From CAJXJP01 sp963926055 (GTDB taxonomy: Bacteria > Patescibacteriota > Gracilibacteria > BD1-5 > UBA6164), in NCBI GenBank assembly GCA_963926055.1, contig CAWUVK010000011.1, positions 1 to 27,277 of the forward strand: a stretch of 27,277 nucleotides of DNA, in the 5' to 3' direction. A program made the translations under genes and the position numbers. The notes beneath the pieces are model-generated. The model made no database searches, was not told the origin of the DNA, and worked only from the letters and a program-made list of their open reading frames with translations. Shown in pieces: positions 8,322 to 16,625 of this stretch. Within the stretch, counting starts at the first letter, position 1; each line of letters opens with the position of its first letter.

Positions 8322-8750
8322 ATGAAAAAAATATACTTCTTTATCCCTACAATATTAATAATTATTTATTTAACTATTTCTTATTATTTATCATATAACA
8401 TGAATAAAAAACTTCATAGCTATATTGAGACAGAAATTAGTTGTAATTTAATTGCTATACAAGAATCTAGATATTGAAATATAATAATTTCAGATAATCA
8501 AGTATCTCAACATTATCTATTTGCTTTATATGGAGGATTAGAAGTTAAGAATTGAAAAATATCAGATAAGTTAACAACACTCTGTAAAGAAAAAAATATT
8601 AATAATATTTCTTTAACTATAGAGTCTCCTTTCTATATCATACCTGATTTTTATAAAATAAAAATAACAGATACTCAAAATAATCAACCAATATATATTG
8701 ATGCGCAAATTTTAAATAATAAAATAAATATCGTTTGATGGGGTCAATAA
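8322..8750 (+). CDS. Hypothetical exported or membrane-anchored protein
   Basis: A 142-aa protein. The ATG at 8322 is preferred over an in-frame TTG at 8289 because the protein then starts MKKIYFF followed by a hydrophobic helix (about residues 4-24), a typical signal anchor. The rest is polar and probably outside the membrane, with beta-rich phrases such as IISDNQVSQHYLFALYGGL and LTIESPFYIIP. Several glycines are TGA. A TATAAT lies at 8303-8308. No family is recognised. It lies between the two copies of a 35-bp repeat and is transcribed against the flanking EamA genes, so it may have arrived during the rearrangement that truncated the EamA copy. Confidence 0.65.
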
Positions 8751-8794
8751 AAGTTATTTTAAATTTCCTCTATATAAAAAACAAAAAATATTTT

Positions 8795-9667
8795 TTACAC
8801 AAATAGCCAAATACTCGCAATAGTGAGAATAAATGCAAATATTTTATTCAGAGTAATTTTTTCTTTATAAAAAATTACTGATAAAATAATCGGAATAAAT
8901 AATGAGTAAGAAATAATTTTATAAACTACTGCTACATCTCCTCCAGCCATTAAAGCCTGTAAATTACAATACATTCAAATTGGGAAAATAATTGAAGTAA
9001 GCGTGAGAAACAAAATATCTTTTTTTCTGCTTATTTTCAAAATTCCTTTTAAAGTTTCACCTTTTTTTCTCATCATATATGTAGAAAATATTCCTGCAAA
9101 TCATGAATAAAAAATATAACTCACTATATCAAAATCTCAGAGTGTAAATTGTTTTTGTGCTAACCAAATCACACTCAGTAAACCTACTCCTGCTGAGAGA
9201 AATAAATATCATTTTTTTAAATCTTGATTAGATTCTTTTTTTGTTTTTTTCTCTAGGAGAAAATAAAAAATAACAAATCATAAAAATATTCCTAAATATT
9301 CTCTAAGAGAGATAATTTCTCAAAATAAAATTTGTCCAAATAGTAATAATAAAATAGAAGAAAAAATTCTATAATTAATAAAATATGTTGAAGAACTCAA
9401 AAATTTTAAACTTTTTAAACGAGTTTTAAGAATAATAATATACATAAAATTCATTACTATCGCATAAAAAATCAATTCAAGATTCACCGTTATTTGAGAA
9501 AATCATGTTAAAAACATTACAAGTGGCAATAAAATCATACTCACATGAGCATAGATAATAAAACCATTTGTATTAACTGATTTACTTTCAGATTCAATTT
9601 TTTGAAAAAATCCAAATAATCAAACAGCAACACAAGAAATAAGTGAATAAATAACCCAAAGCTCCAT
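8795..9667 (-). CDS. EamA-like (drug/metabolite transporter superfamily) membrane protein
   Basis: A 290-aa protein starting MELWVIYSLISCVAVGLFGF. About ten hydrophobic helices fall in two five-helix halves. The first half ends near GIFLGFVIFYFLLEKK. The second ends LMAGGDVAVVYKIISYS followed by the last helices, the typical EamA pattern in which a conserved turn precedes helix 4 of each half. Several glycines, some within helices, are TGA. DMT-superfamily exporters handle varied small molecules, and the substrate cannot be told from sequence. Downstream on the same strand lies a truncated relative. A palindromic terminator (9672-9704) stands just before its start codon and separates it from the gene cluster to the right. 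Confidence 0.8.
8811..8845. repeat. 35-bp direct repeat, copy 2
   Basis: Partner of 8177-8211 with one mismatch. It encodes the last residues of the intact EamA protein (KIFAFILTIASI). Confidence 0.85.
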
Positions 9668-9671
9668 AAAA

Positions 9672-9704
9672 AAAATCAGTTAAATTAAATATTTAACTGA
9701 TTTT
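9672..9704 (-). terminator. Perfect-stem terminator
   Basis: AAAATCAGTTAAAT-TAAAT-ATTTAACTGATTTT is a 14-bp perfect stem. It follows the 147-aa minus-strand gene and precedes the EamA gene by five bases, so the EamA promoter must overlap it or transcription must read through. It could therefore also be an attenuator. Confidence 0.7.
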
Positions 9705-9784
9705 ATGATTTATTTTAAAATAATGAAATAAAAAGCAAACATATATCTTTTTTTTGCTCTGAAAATTGCACTTCGTTTTTTAAT

Positions 9785-10228
9785 TTAGGATTTTGTATCC
9801 ATTTTTTTTGAAACTAAATATTCAATCCAATAATCTGACTCTTTAAAATCAGACACTAATCTTGGAATCATTGCTGCATCCTCAACAGTAAAGCTTTCAC
9901 ACATATGTATTCAAAATTCTTTTTTATTAATATTAGGAATTCCTCATTCTAAAATATATATAAAATTTTCCCAAGAAATTTTTTCATAAGAGTTCCATTT
10001 TAAAATATTTTTTTTCAAAATCGGAAATTTTTCAATGTATTCATCTAATTTCAAATATGTTACTTCATTATATTTTCCATCTCATTGTGATTTGTCATGA
10101 ATTCAAATTTGATAATTTATTATTCTATTTTGAAAAATAATCATAAAAACAAATTCTAAAGCATTAATAAAATCTTTTTGATTCTTATTTATTTTTATTC
10201 AAAAATATTCATTTTCATTAAAAAACAT
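9785..10228 (-). CDS. Hypothetical 147-aa protein
   Basis: Starts MFFNENEYFGIKINKNQKDF and ends KKMDTKS before TAA. No membrane segment or signal peptide. It is rich in aromatic residues (Phe, Tyr, Trp) and Lys/Glu, with several TGA glycines (for example SQGDGKY and LEGGIPN). I do not recognise a family. It starts 27 bases after the stop of the GNAT acetyltransferase on the same strand and is likely the last gene of the rnhB-queH / GNAT transcript. Confidence 0.7.
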
Positions 10229-10254
10229 ATTTGTATTATTATGTAAATAATAAA

Positions 10255-10764
10255 TTATTTTATATCTATCCAATAACGAGAATTTTTCTTCCCATTCCAA
10301 TCAATAATATTTTCTAATTTACCTCAGTTTTTTTCAATAGTTTTAGCTGATGCAATATTATCAGTATAACAAGTAACTAATGCTTTTGAAATGTTTAATT
10401 TTTTACATTCAACTAAAGCAAGTCACAACATTTTCGTTGCATATCATTTTCGTCTGTATTTCGGAGCAACTCAGTATCAAATATGTCATCAATATTGCAA
10501 TAAAAATTCATTATTTATATGAAAACGAATATCAATCGCTCAGATTATTTTTTCATCTATGATTGCAAAATACAATTGAGCCGGAACTCTTTCACCTGGG
10601 AATTTTACTCTTTTATTGTTTATAATTTCTAAAAAATCTTCAAAATTTTCTCATTGAAATAATGCTCCTGGAGAAGTTTGTGTTATATTTTCTTCTTCAG
10701 ACCATTTTGAAATTAAATCAAGATATTGTTCTTTGTGTGAAAAATTTGGCTTTTCTAGTTTCAT
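10255..10764 (-). CDS. GNAT-family N-acetyltransferase
   Basis: A 169-aa protein using acetyl-CoA to acylate an unknown amine substrate. The family core is visible: a beta-strand region (LYFAIIDEKIIGAIDIRF), then GGHIGYGVAPKYRRKGYATK, which is motif A with the R-R-x-G-x-A pyrophosphate-binding loop, and later TDNIASAKTIEKNGGKLEN, the motif B part with the classical N-x-x-S helix. Seven or more glycines in this stretch are TGA, including the binding-loop Gly, which strongly supports Gly over Trp for TGA. One CGA codon sits at the second Arg of RRKG, where Arg fits and Trp would not. It lies 13 bases after the RNase HII-QueH fusion gene, so they are co-transcribed. Confidence 0.9.
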
Positions 10765-10777
10765 AATATTTATTTTA

Positions 10778-12049
10778 TTATCTTCTATTCTCTTCTAATT
10801 TATCTAAAAATTGTTGTTTTCCTCCTGGGAAAGTGTCTGAATAGATACATCCACAATAGTTTTGTCTATAGATGTCATGTTCTTTCGTGTAGGCAACAGA
10901 ACGTTCAAAACCTTTGTTTTTTCTGAATGCAATTTTCAAGAATTCTAATTTTTCTTTTAATTCTTTTTTACTTCCCTCTCATGTAAGGGGAGGGATTGAG
11001 GGTGGGGTATAAAAAGTAGATTGAACTGACCATTTTTCTCAAAGATTAAACATTTTATCTAAATCTTTATGTGGAGAAGTATTGAGTGTTGAAGTCCAAT
11101 ATTTTATATCTAGTTTACGAGCTTCCAGAGCTGATCTTTCTAGACGCATGTCGTAACACGCTGTACATTTTTCTCATTTTTCTGGAGTATGTTCGAGTCA
11201 TTTTATTTTATTGAAAAAATTCCCAACATCATATTCTCAGATAATATATTCTACATCTTCGATTTCGCAGACTTTTTTAAATGCATCAACTCTTTTATCG
11301 TGTTCTGGCTTTGGTTGAATATTTGGATCATACCAGAAACAAACAACATCATATTCTTTCTTCAAATCCATAATTGGAACCGTTGCATCTGGACCACAAC
11401 AAATATGCAGCAATAATTTTTCTTTTTTTTCAATTACAGCCTTTACAGGTTTATAACTGGTTCTATGAATTCCGGTTACTTTTGATTTATCAGTCAAATA
11501 TTCTCTATGTTTTTTTGTTCCATATCATTTATGGTTTTCTACTCATAAATCTGGATATAAACTCGCATATGTCACTAATAACTTATCTCTGAAGACTTTT
11601 GCAATAATTGATGCTGCTCAAATTTCCGTGATTTTTCCATCTCAACCTATAACAAATATTGGTTTTTTCTTTAATTCTTCAAATTCATAATTATCGTTTC
11701 CATCAATCATAACCGTAGAAATATTTTCTACATCTATTTTTCTAGAAATTTCTACAATTGCTCTGCGCATAGCTTCCCTATTTGCTTGTCTGATATTTAT
11801 TTCGTCGATTACAAAATTATCTACGATTCAAACACCAAAAAAAACTTGAGGATTTTCTCATCTACTCATTTCCACTAATTGTTCATAGAGTTCTTCTCTT
11901 TTTTTCTCTGATAATTTTTTAGAATCGTTCATTTGGTCTAAAAAATCTTTTTCTGGCATATTTTCAGGATTGAAACATAGAGCACAAGCTGAAACTGGCC
12001 CTAACCAAGGTCATCTTCCTGCTTCATCAATTCAAATTTTAATTTTCAT
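10778..12049 (-). CDS. rnhB-queH: Fusion of RNase HII and epoxyqueuosine reductase QueH
   Basis: One open frame of 423 residues. Residues 1-~205 are RNase HII, which cuts RNA in RNA-DNA hybrids: GIDEAGRGPWLGPV holds the catalytic Asp-Glu, IDGN follows, then GAASIIAKVFRD, the HKGYGTKKH loop and HRTSYKPVK at the usual end. About ten residues later QueH begins: LLLHICCGPDA, FWYDPNIQPKPEHDKR, EKCTACYDMRLERSA and YCGCIYSD, the cysteines that hold the iron-sulfur cluster and catalyse the last queuosine step. No stop, start or frame change lies between them. The QueH part carries an extra segment (TPPSIPPLTGEGS, ~348-360) encoded by an interspersed repeat. TGA codes conserved glycines, for example in GRGP. 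The unrelated functions suggest a stop-loss fusion; processing or re-initiation at the junction is possible. Confidence 0.92.
10974..11008. repeat. GC-rich interspersed repeat inside the queH coding region
   Basis: CCCTCTC...AAGGGGAGGG...GGGTGGGGT, an imperfect relative of the intergenic element at 12128-12164 in the same orientation. It is much richer in G/C than its surroundings. It is read in frame on the minus strand as TPPSIPPLTGEG without disrupting the gene. Confidence 0.75.
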
Positions 12050-12127
12050 ATATATTCGACTTTCATTATTTAAATTTTCCTTATAATAACTGCAATATAT
12101 AAAATCACAAGTCAAACTAATAAATCC

Positions 12128-12164
12128 CCCTCTCCTATCAAAGGAGAGGGGCTAGGGGTGAGGT
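12128..12164. repeat. GC-rich interspersed repeat in the rnhB-queH / mtaB intergenic region
   Basis: CCCCTCTCCT-ATCA-AAGGAGAGGGG forms a hairpin, followed by CTAGGGGTGAGG. It resembles short palindromic repeats dispersed in many bacterial genomes. It lies 20 bases before the methylthiotransferase ATG, so on mRNA it would form a stable leader hairpin. A TATAAT at 12082-12087 may be the plus-strand promoter. Confidence 0.75.
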
Positions 12165-12183
12165 TAATAAAAAATTAAAAACT

Positions 12184-13470
12184 ATGGAATACAAGATTTT
12201 TGGGTGCAAAGTAAATAAATATTATACAGATGAATGGTTAAATTCAGACTATCTTTCGGATAAAAATGGTCTTTTTATTGCGTCATGTGTTGTAACAGAT
12301 AATGCAAAAAGAAAATGGATAAAATTCGTAAAAGATTCAGCAAAAAATCTATGAGAAAATCAAAAAATATTTATCAGTGGATGTGGAGCATTTAAAAGAT
12401 GAGATGCACAAGATGACTTTTTTCAAATTTATCCTGATTTAGAATACCTACAATGACAAATAGAAATTCTTGATGAAAAACCTCAAGAATTAAAAAAAGA
12501 AATAAATAATTCTCAGGAAGAAAGAACAAAAAAATTATCGAATATTAAAAATAAGCTCTCTAAAATTCCACAAATTTATACAAAAAAATTCTTACTCGTG
12601 CAATGAGGTTGTGACAGTTTTTGTACATTTTGTCTTACAGTTCAAAAAAGATGAAAACACTATTTCAGAGATAAAGATGATATTGTAGAAGAAATTTTAG
12701 AATTCGAAGCTGCAGGATGAAAAGAAGTGGTACTCACAGGAGTAAATCTCTCAGCTTGGGGTCTAGAACATACAAATGATATTTGAAACTCTCGTTTCGC
12801 AGAATTACTCGAATATATTTTAGAAAAAACTGATATTCCTCGTTTAAGAATTAGTTCAATGGGACCAGAATTTATTGACGAGAGATGTCTAGAAGTATTT
12901 AAAAATACAAGAATTTATCCTCATTTTCATTATTCAGTACAATCTGGTTCGAGTAAAATCCTTAAATCAATGCATAGACATTACGATGGAGAATATATGA
13001 GAAAATTATTAGAAAACACAAAAAATATCAAAAGAGAAGATTGAGTAGAAGTAAGTATTTGAGCCGATTTAATTGTAGGTTTTCCATGAGAAACACAAGA
13101 AAATTTTATGGATACATATAATCTCGTAAAAGATGGTTTAATTACAAAAATCCACGCTTTTCCATTTTCAGCTCATAATATGTGAGAATCTGTTCCAGCT
13201 GGAAAATTTCCAACTCAAGTAGATGAAAAAATAAAAAAAGAAAGAATGTGGGAATTATCAAGTATTTGAGATCAAATCAGAGAAGATTTTATTGATAGGA
13301 ATATTGGAAAAACATTTGAAGTTCTCATTGAAGTTGTTAAAATTGATGATAAGTGAAATACAAAATGGAAAGGTTGGACACAAAATTATATAGAAGCTGA
13401 TGAAAAAACATTTGAAATCACTTCTTGAAACATCCAAAGAAACCATATTGTTACTTGAATTTTAAAATAA
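12184..13470 (+). CDS. MtaB/MiaB-like tRNA methylthiotransferase (radical SAM)
   Basis: A 428-aa enzyme adding a methylthio group to a modified adenosine 3' of tRNA anticodons. The N-terminal UPF0004 domain shows FGCKVNKYYTD (Cys8), ASCVVTDNAKRK (Cys35) and ISGCGAF (Cys67), which hold the auxiliary cluster. The radical SAM motif QGGCDSFCTFC has Cys143, 147 and 150 in the CxxxCxxC pattern. Later come SVQSGSSKILKSMHR and LIVGFPGET, both family landmarks, then a short C-terminal RNA-binding (TRAM-like) region. CKVN favours MtaB (t6A substrate) over MiaB (CxxN), but I leave the symbol open. TGA encodes Gly just before the radical SAM cysteine. It heads an operon with lspA, a membrane protein and an AMMECR1 gene. 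Confidence 0.9.
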
Positions 13471-13484
13471 TAATAAAATAAAAT

Positions 13485-13919
13485 ATGTATTTTTATATTC
13501 CATTTGTGGTTACTATTTTATTAGATTGAATTACTAAAATTGTAGCCAGCAGTTTTTTAACACAAAAAATTCCTGTAATTGGTAATTTTGTATATTTAGA
13601 ATTTATGCAAAATAGTGGAATTGCTTTTTCTATTCCAGTTCCCTACTTTTTATTAAAAATCCTCACAATAGTTTTGATTATTGCACTTTATTATTATTAT
13701 AAATCAGAAAGAAAAACGGCAAAAAATACAAAACTTTTAGATATCAGTTTTGGTATGATTTTAGCTTGAGCTTGTGGAAATGCTTTTGAAAGAATTTTTC
13801 ATGGGAAAGTAGTAGATTTCTTGTGAGTACAAAATTTTGCTATTTTTAATTTAGCAGATGTAGGTATAACACTTTGAGCTATACTATTTATATATCATAG
13901 TTTTTTTCAAAATAAATAA
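13485..13919 (+). CDS. lspA: Lipoprotein signal peptidase (signal peptidase II)
   Basis: A 144-aa membrane aspartyl protease that removes signal peptides from lipoproteins. Four helices are visible. Family motifs: LLDGITK with the first conserved Asp, NSGIAFS (family N-x-G-x-A-F), then GACGNAFERIFHGKVVDFL and NLADVGI, whose two Asp residues are the catalytic pair. GNAFER has Glu where many members have Asp or Leu before Arg, a tolerated position. Of ten glycines I count four as TGA, a fair picture of TGA use in native genes here. Start 15 bases after the methylthiotransferase stop, no SD. Confidence 0.95.
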
Positions 13920-13935
13920 TTTTTAAAATATTTTT

Positions 13936-14688
13936 ATGACTCATTTTTGACCACAAAAAATTTCTGCTTGAGATATAGGGATGAATGCTTTTGGAAGTTT
14001 CATAGCCTGACTCGTTTGAAGTATAATTATTGTAATATTTACAGCGATACTATCAAATATAGTAGATTTTTGAGCGACATTTAGTGCTGGAGAAATTTGA
14101 GTAAAAAAATGAGCGTTTTTTCCCATGATATTTTCAGTGGTAACATTTATTTGAACAAGTGTAATGCTTTATTTTACCTATTTTATAGCCAATAAAATAA
14201 ATCCTGAAAAATATACAAGAAATATTATTATTTTTGGCCAAATAGCTTTTTTTAGTATTTTGACATACTTTCTGATGACTCCTATTTATTTAGTCGTTGG
14301 AATGCAAAATTATGATTATCTTTTATATATTTTCCTTATTCACGCTTTTACCGTAACATTTTGAGTGAATGTTATTTTAGAAATTCTCAATAATTACAGA
14401 CATGTGCTTATCGGGATTTACGGAAGTTTTATTTGATTATTTTTTGCCAGTTTAATCGGGTTATGGATTTTTGAAAAATTTCCTGATGGAACAGCTAAAA
14501 TGATGAGTTTAGTTATTTTACTTCCACTGATAAATTTGCTCATCACTGGATTAAAAACGTGATTTGAATTTATTTATTATCACTACACAATTTATACAAA
14601 TACTGACGGACTTTGAGATATTTTTTACCAAATAGAAATGGAAGAAAAAGAAGAATTACGTGAAGAAGAATTAAAAAACAGTATTTAA
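13936..14688 (+). CDS. Six-helix membrane protein of unknown function
   Basis: A 250-aa polytopic protein starting MTHFGPQKISAGDIGMNAFG. About six hydrophobic helices span residues ~17-235, followed by an acidic tail (MEEKEELREEELKNSI). Many glycines in or near the helices are TGA. No family is recognised. It begins 17 bases after lspA in the same operon, so an envelope role is plausible but unproved. A 61-residue frame on the opposite strand is only a shadow. Confidence 0.75.
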
Positions 14689-14710
14689 AAATATTTCATA
14701 AAAATAAATT

Positions 14711-15250
14711 ATGCTCGATATTATTGAACAAATTATAAAATTTTATCTGCAATATAAAAAAGCTCCAGATGTAAGTGATCTCAAATTGGAAGATACTTCT
14801 TTAATGGAAGAAAAAAAATCTCTTTTCATCACGCTTTATAAAAATGGTGAAGTAGCTGGAAGTAGCTGATGTATAAACGGAAATAAACGTCCTGTTGTTT
14901 CTGAACTAATCGACAACACTGTATATGCGCTGAGTAAAGATGAAAGATTTGAAGCGCTTGAACTCAAAGATATAGAACAAATAAAAGTCAGATTAGATAT
15001 AATAGAATCTCGTGAAGTGTTAGATGATAAACAAAATACTCTCGAAAAACTCGACCCATCAAAATCTGGAATCCTCGCAATCAAAAAAGATTATGAAAAT
15101 ATAGCCCTGATTTTACCAAATATTCATCCGATACTCTTAACTGGAGAAGATTTCAAAGATGTTTTGCAAAAGAAATTAAACGAAAAAAAATTTCAAAAAG
15201 AAGAATATCTTCTCTTTGAAATAAAAACTCAAGTTCACAGAAATTTTTAA
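14711..15250 (+). CDS. AMMECR1-domain protein
   Basis: A 179-aa soluble protein. The family core is recognisable: LFITLYKNGEVAGSSGCING, matching the G-x-x-R/S-G-C-I-G loop, then PVVSELIDNTVYALSKDERF and IKVRLDIIESREVL. The Gly of the GC pair is TGA. AMMECR1 proteins are conserved in all domains and often occur with MEMO and a radical SAM protein (AMMECR1-Memo-RadicalSAM system). Neither partner is next to it here, though a methylthiotransferase of the radical SAM superfamily is in the same operon. Molecular function of the family is unsettled. Last gene of the operon; a terminator follows within 10 bases. Confidence 0.8.
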
Positions 15251-15255
15251 TGAAT

Positions 15256-15283
15256 AAAAAAAATCCCGAAAGGGATTTTTTTT
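15256..15283. terminator. Bidirectional terminator between convergent operons
   Basis: AAAATCCC-GAAA-GGGATTTT with eight T on the plus side and A run on the other. It ends the AMMECR1 operon and, on minus, the pilin gene, whose stop codon overlaps it. Confidence 0.9.
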
Positions 15284-15929
15284 AGTTACATTCATTTGTA
15301 GCTCAATCTGGATTTCCATTTAAAACAATTAGAGTCGTTCAAGCAGTTGATGCAGCACCAGCAAGAGTACATGCTCCATTTCCTGCTGTAGTAATTGCAT
15401 CTTTAGCAACAGCTGTACTATTGTTAGATATATCGATCCCTAGTTCAAATCTAGATAATTCTACAACTGTTCAACCACCATCTTGACCTCCTTTAACGGC
15501 TGTATTACCTTGATTTTCAAATGCGATAGACATTTCATATTCACCGTATTCAATACCATTATTATCAGGTCAAGTTATATATGCATATCCACAATCTGGT
15601 GCATTTGCAGTAACTCATCCATCATTACATGGTTGACCATGTTTTGGATCAGCTGGAATTTTTTCAACATATGCTAATACTCATGTTACACCTTGTGACG
15701 AGTCTCATCTTAAAAATTCATCTGCTTTAGGGTATTCAGAATTATCTTGATATACTTGTTCAACACCATTTTTTAGCGCATTAATATCTGAAATTCTATT
15801 TGTATCTCTGGCTTTTTGTATTTGAGATGTAAATACAGTTGTAGCACCAGTTGCAAGAATACCAATAATTGTAATTACTACGAGTAACTCAATAAGCGTA
15901 AAACCTTTTTTTATGCTTTGTAGTTTCAT
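15282..15929 (-). CDS. Type IV pilin / pseudopilin
   Basis: A 215-aa protein with the class III signal MKLQSIKKGFTLIELLVVIT: the peptidase cleaves between Gly and Phe, Glu5 of the mature protein is present, and the hydrophobic helix continues to about residue 35. The exposed part is rich in Gly, Asn, Thr and Ala with four cysteines (PCNDGG, APDCGY, GACTL, NECN) that could form two disulfides, as in many surface pilins. Several glycines are TGA. A TATAAT at 15942-15947 on its strand is a plausible -10. It is probably the major subunit of a type IV pilus used for twitching, adhesion or DNA uptake; the partial prepilin-like gene at the start of the window may belong to the same system. Confidence 0.92.
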
Positions 15930-16059
15930 AAAATATAGTTTATTATATAAAATAAATGTTTCTAGAAGAAATATTATTTCTATCTATTAGTTCTAGTATA
16001 TATATATTACTACAATGTCAATTTACAGTCAAAAAAAATACATCTTTTTTCAAAATGTA

Positions 16060-16269
16060 TTAATCTTTGTAATGTATTGCATTTACAGGACACGCCATAA
16101 TAGCATCGTCTACATCTTCGTCTTGAGGAGTATTTGGCTTTGGGAAAGCTTTTCACTCATCATCCATATCAAATACTTGTCCACAAATTGCTACACATGC
16201 AGCACATCAGATACAATCATCATTTACATAAACATCTCAAGATTGAGGATTTTGTTCACTATGAGTCAT
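16060..16269 (-). CDS. 4Fe-4S ferredoxin
   Basis: A 69-aa electron carrier. Cysteines at 19, 22, 25 and 29 (DDCIGCAACVAIC) and 60 (ACPVNAI) match the layout of single-cluster bacterial ferredoxins, in which C-x2-C-x2-C plus the distant C-P cysteine bind the cluster and C29 may be spare or form a disulfide. The protein is acidic. TGA encodes the Gly of CIGC. A TTGTAT-16-TATAAT promoter lies just upstream. Possible partners include the radical SAM or QueH enzymes, which need low-potential electrons; this is inference. Confidence 0.93.
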
Positions 16270-16322
16270 AATTATTTTTTATTTTTTAATTAAGTAATTT
16301 TTCAAGAAAAATTAATGTACGT

Positions 16323-16350
16323 ATTATATGAAAAAACAAAAAAAATACAA
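16323..16350 (-). promoter_or_regulatory. Candidate ferredoxin promoter
   Basis: TTGTAT (16345-16350) and TATAAT (16323-16328) on the minus strand, spacer 16. The -35 box overlaps the hairpin that ends the upstream non-coding RNA. Confidence 0.5.
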
Positions 16351-16361
16351 CTTGCGTTGTA
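16338..16361 (-). terminator. Terminator of the putative non-coding RNA
   Basis: On the minus strand GTTGTA's partner stem TACAAC-GCAA-GTTGTA is followed immediately by eight T. It stands about 185 bases downstream of the minus-strand promoter in the palindrome, with no open frame between. Confidence 0.65.
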
Positions 16362-16545
16362 CTTATTTTTATCCATTTTACGGTCAGTTAACAATTTTTG
16401 TATTCCTTGTTTTTAATAGGAATTTAATGAAGCCTGTTTATCGTCAGAAAGAATGAACCCTCATCAAATAAACTCCCTAGAACCTCATTTGTGCTTAGTT
16501 TGTGTAAGGAAAAAATTATATTAACCTGCCACCTATAAAATAGAC
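16338..16545 (-). ncRNA. Putative structured non-coding RNA, about 200 nt
   Basis: The 356-base gap between ferredoxin and ybeY has no convincing open frame on either strand. It does have a strong minus-strand promoter at its right end and a rho-independent terminator at its left end. The predicted transcript folds back on itself. GGUGGCAGGUUAA (from 16533-16521) pairs with UUAACUGACC (16391-16382); AAUUUUU and UUCC (16517-16508) pair with 16393-16406; GUUUAU (16473-16468) pairs with AUAAAC (16441-16436). Nested helices with internal bulges give a long irregular rod. Size and shape recall 6S RNA, but I see no diagnostic sequence for it, nor for tmRNA, SRP RNA or RNase P RNA. Bases before 16338 belong to the ferredoxin leader. 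Confidence 0.5.
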
Positions 16546-16550
16546 ATATT

Positions 16551-16592
16551 TATTATAATTACTTTGTAAAATTTTACAAAGTAATTATAATA
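16551..16592. promoter_or_regulatory. Perfect 42-bp palindrome forming a symmetric divergent promoter
   Basis: The element is an exact inverted repeat with no spacer, centred between 16571 and 16572. Because of the symmetry each strand carries TTGTAA-16-TATAAT. Plus: -35 at 16564-16569, -10 at 16586-16591. Minus: -10 at 16552-16557. The rightward promoter faces ybeY and the secretion operon. The leftward one faces the putative non-coding RNA. The two promoters fully overlap, so polymerase can use only one at a time. It might also be an operator or a cruciform, or end a transcript coming from either side. Confidence 0.75.
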
Positions 16593-16625
16593 TTTAATGA
16601 GAATAATTACTAAAAAAATAAAAAA

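Noticed and set aside
16338..16545. Assignment of the RNA as 6S RNA, tmRNA, SRP RNA or RNase P RNA
   Set aside because: No tag peptide or CCA end, no SRP GGAA-loop core, no RNase P conserved blocks; 6S is possible by shape only.
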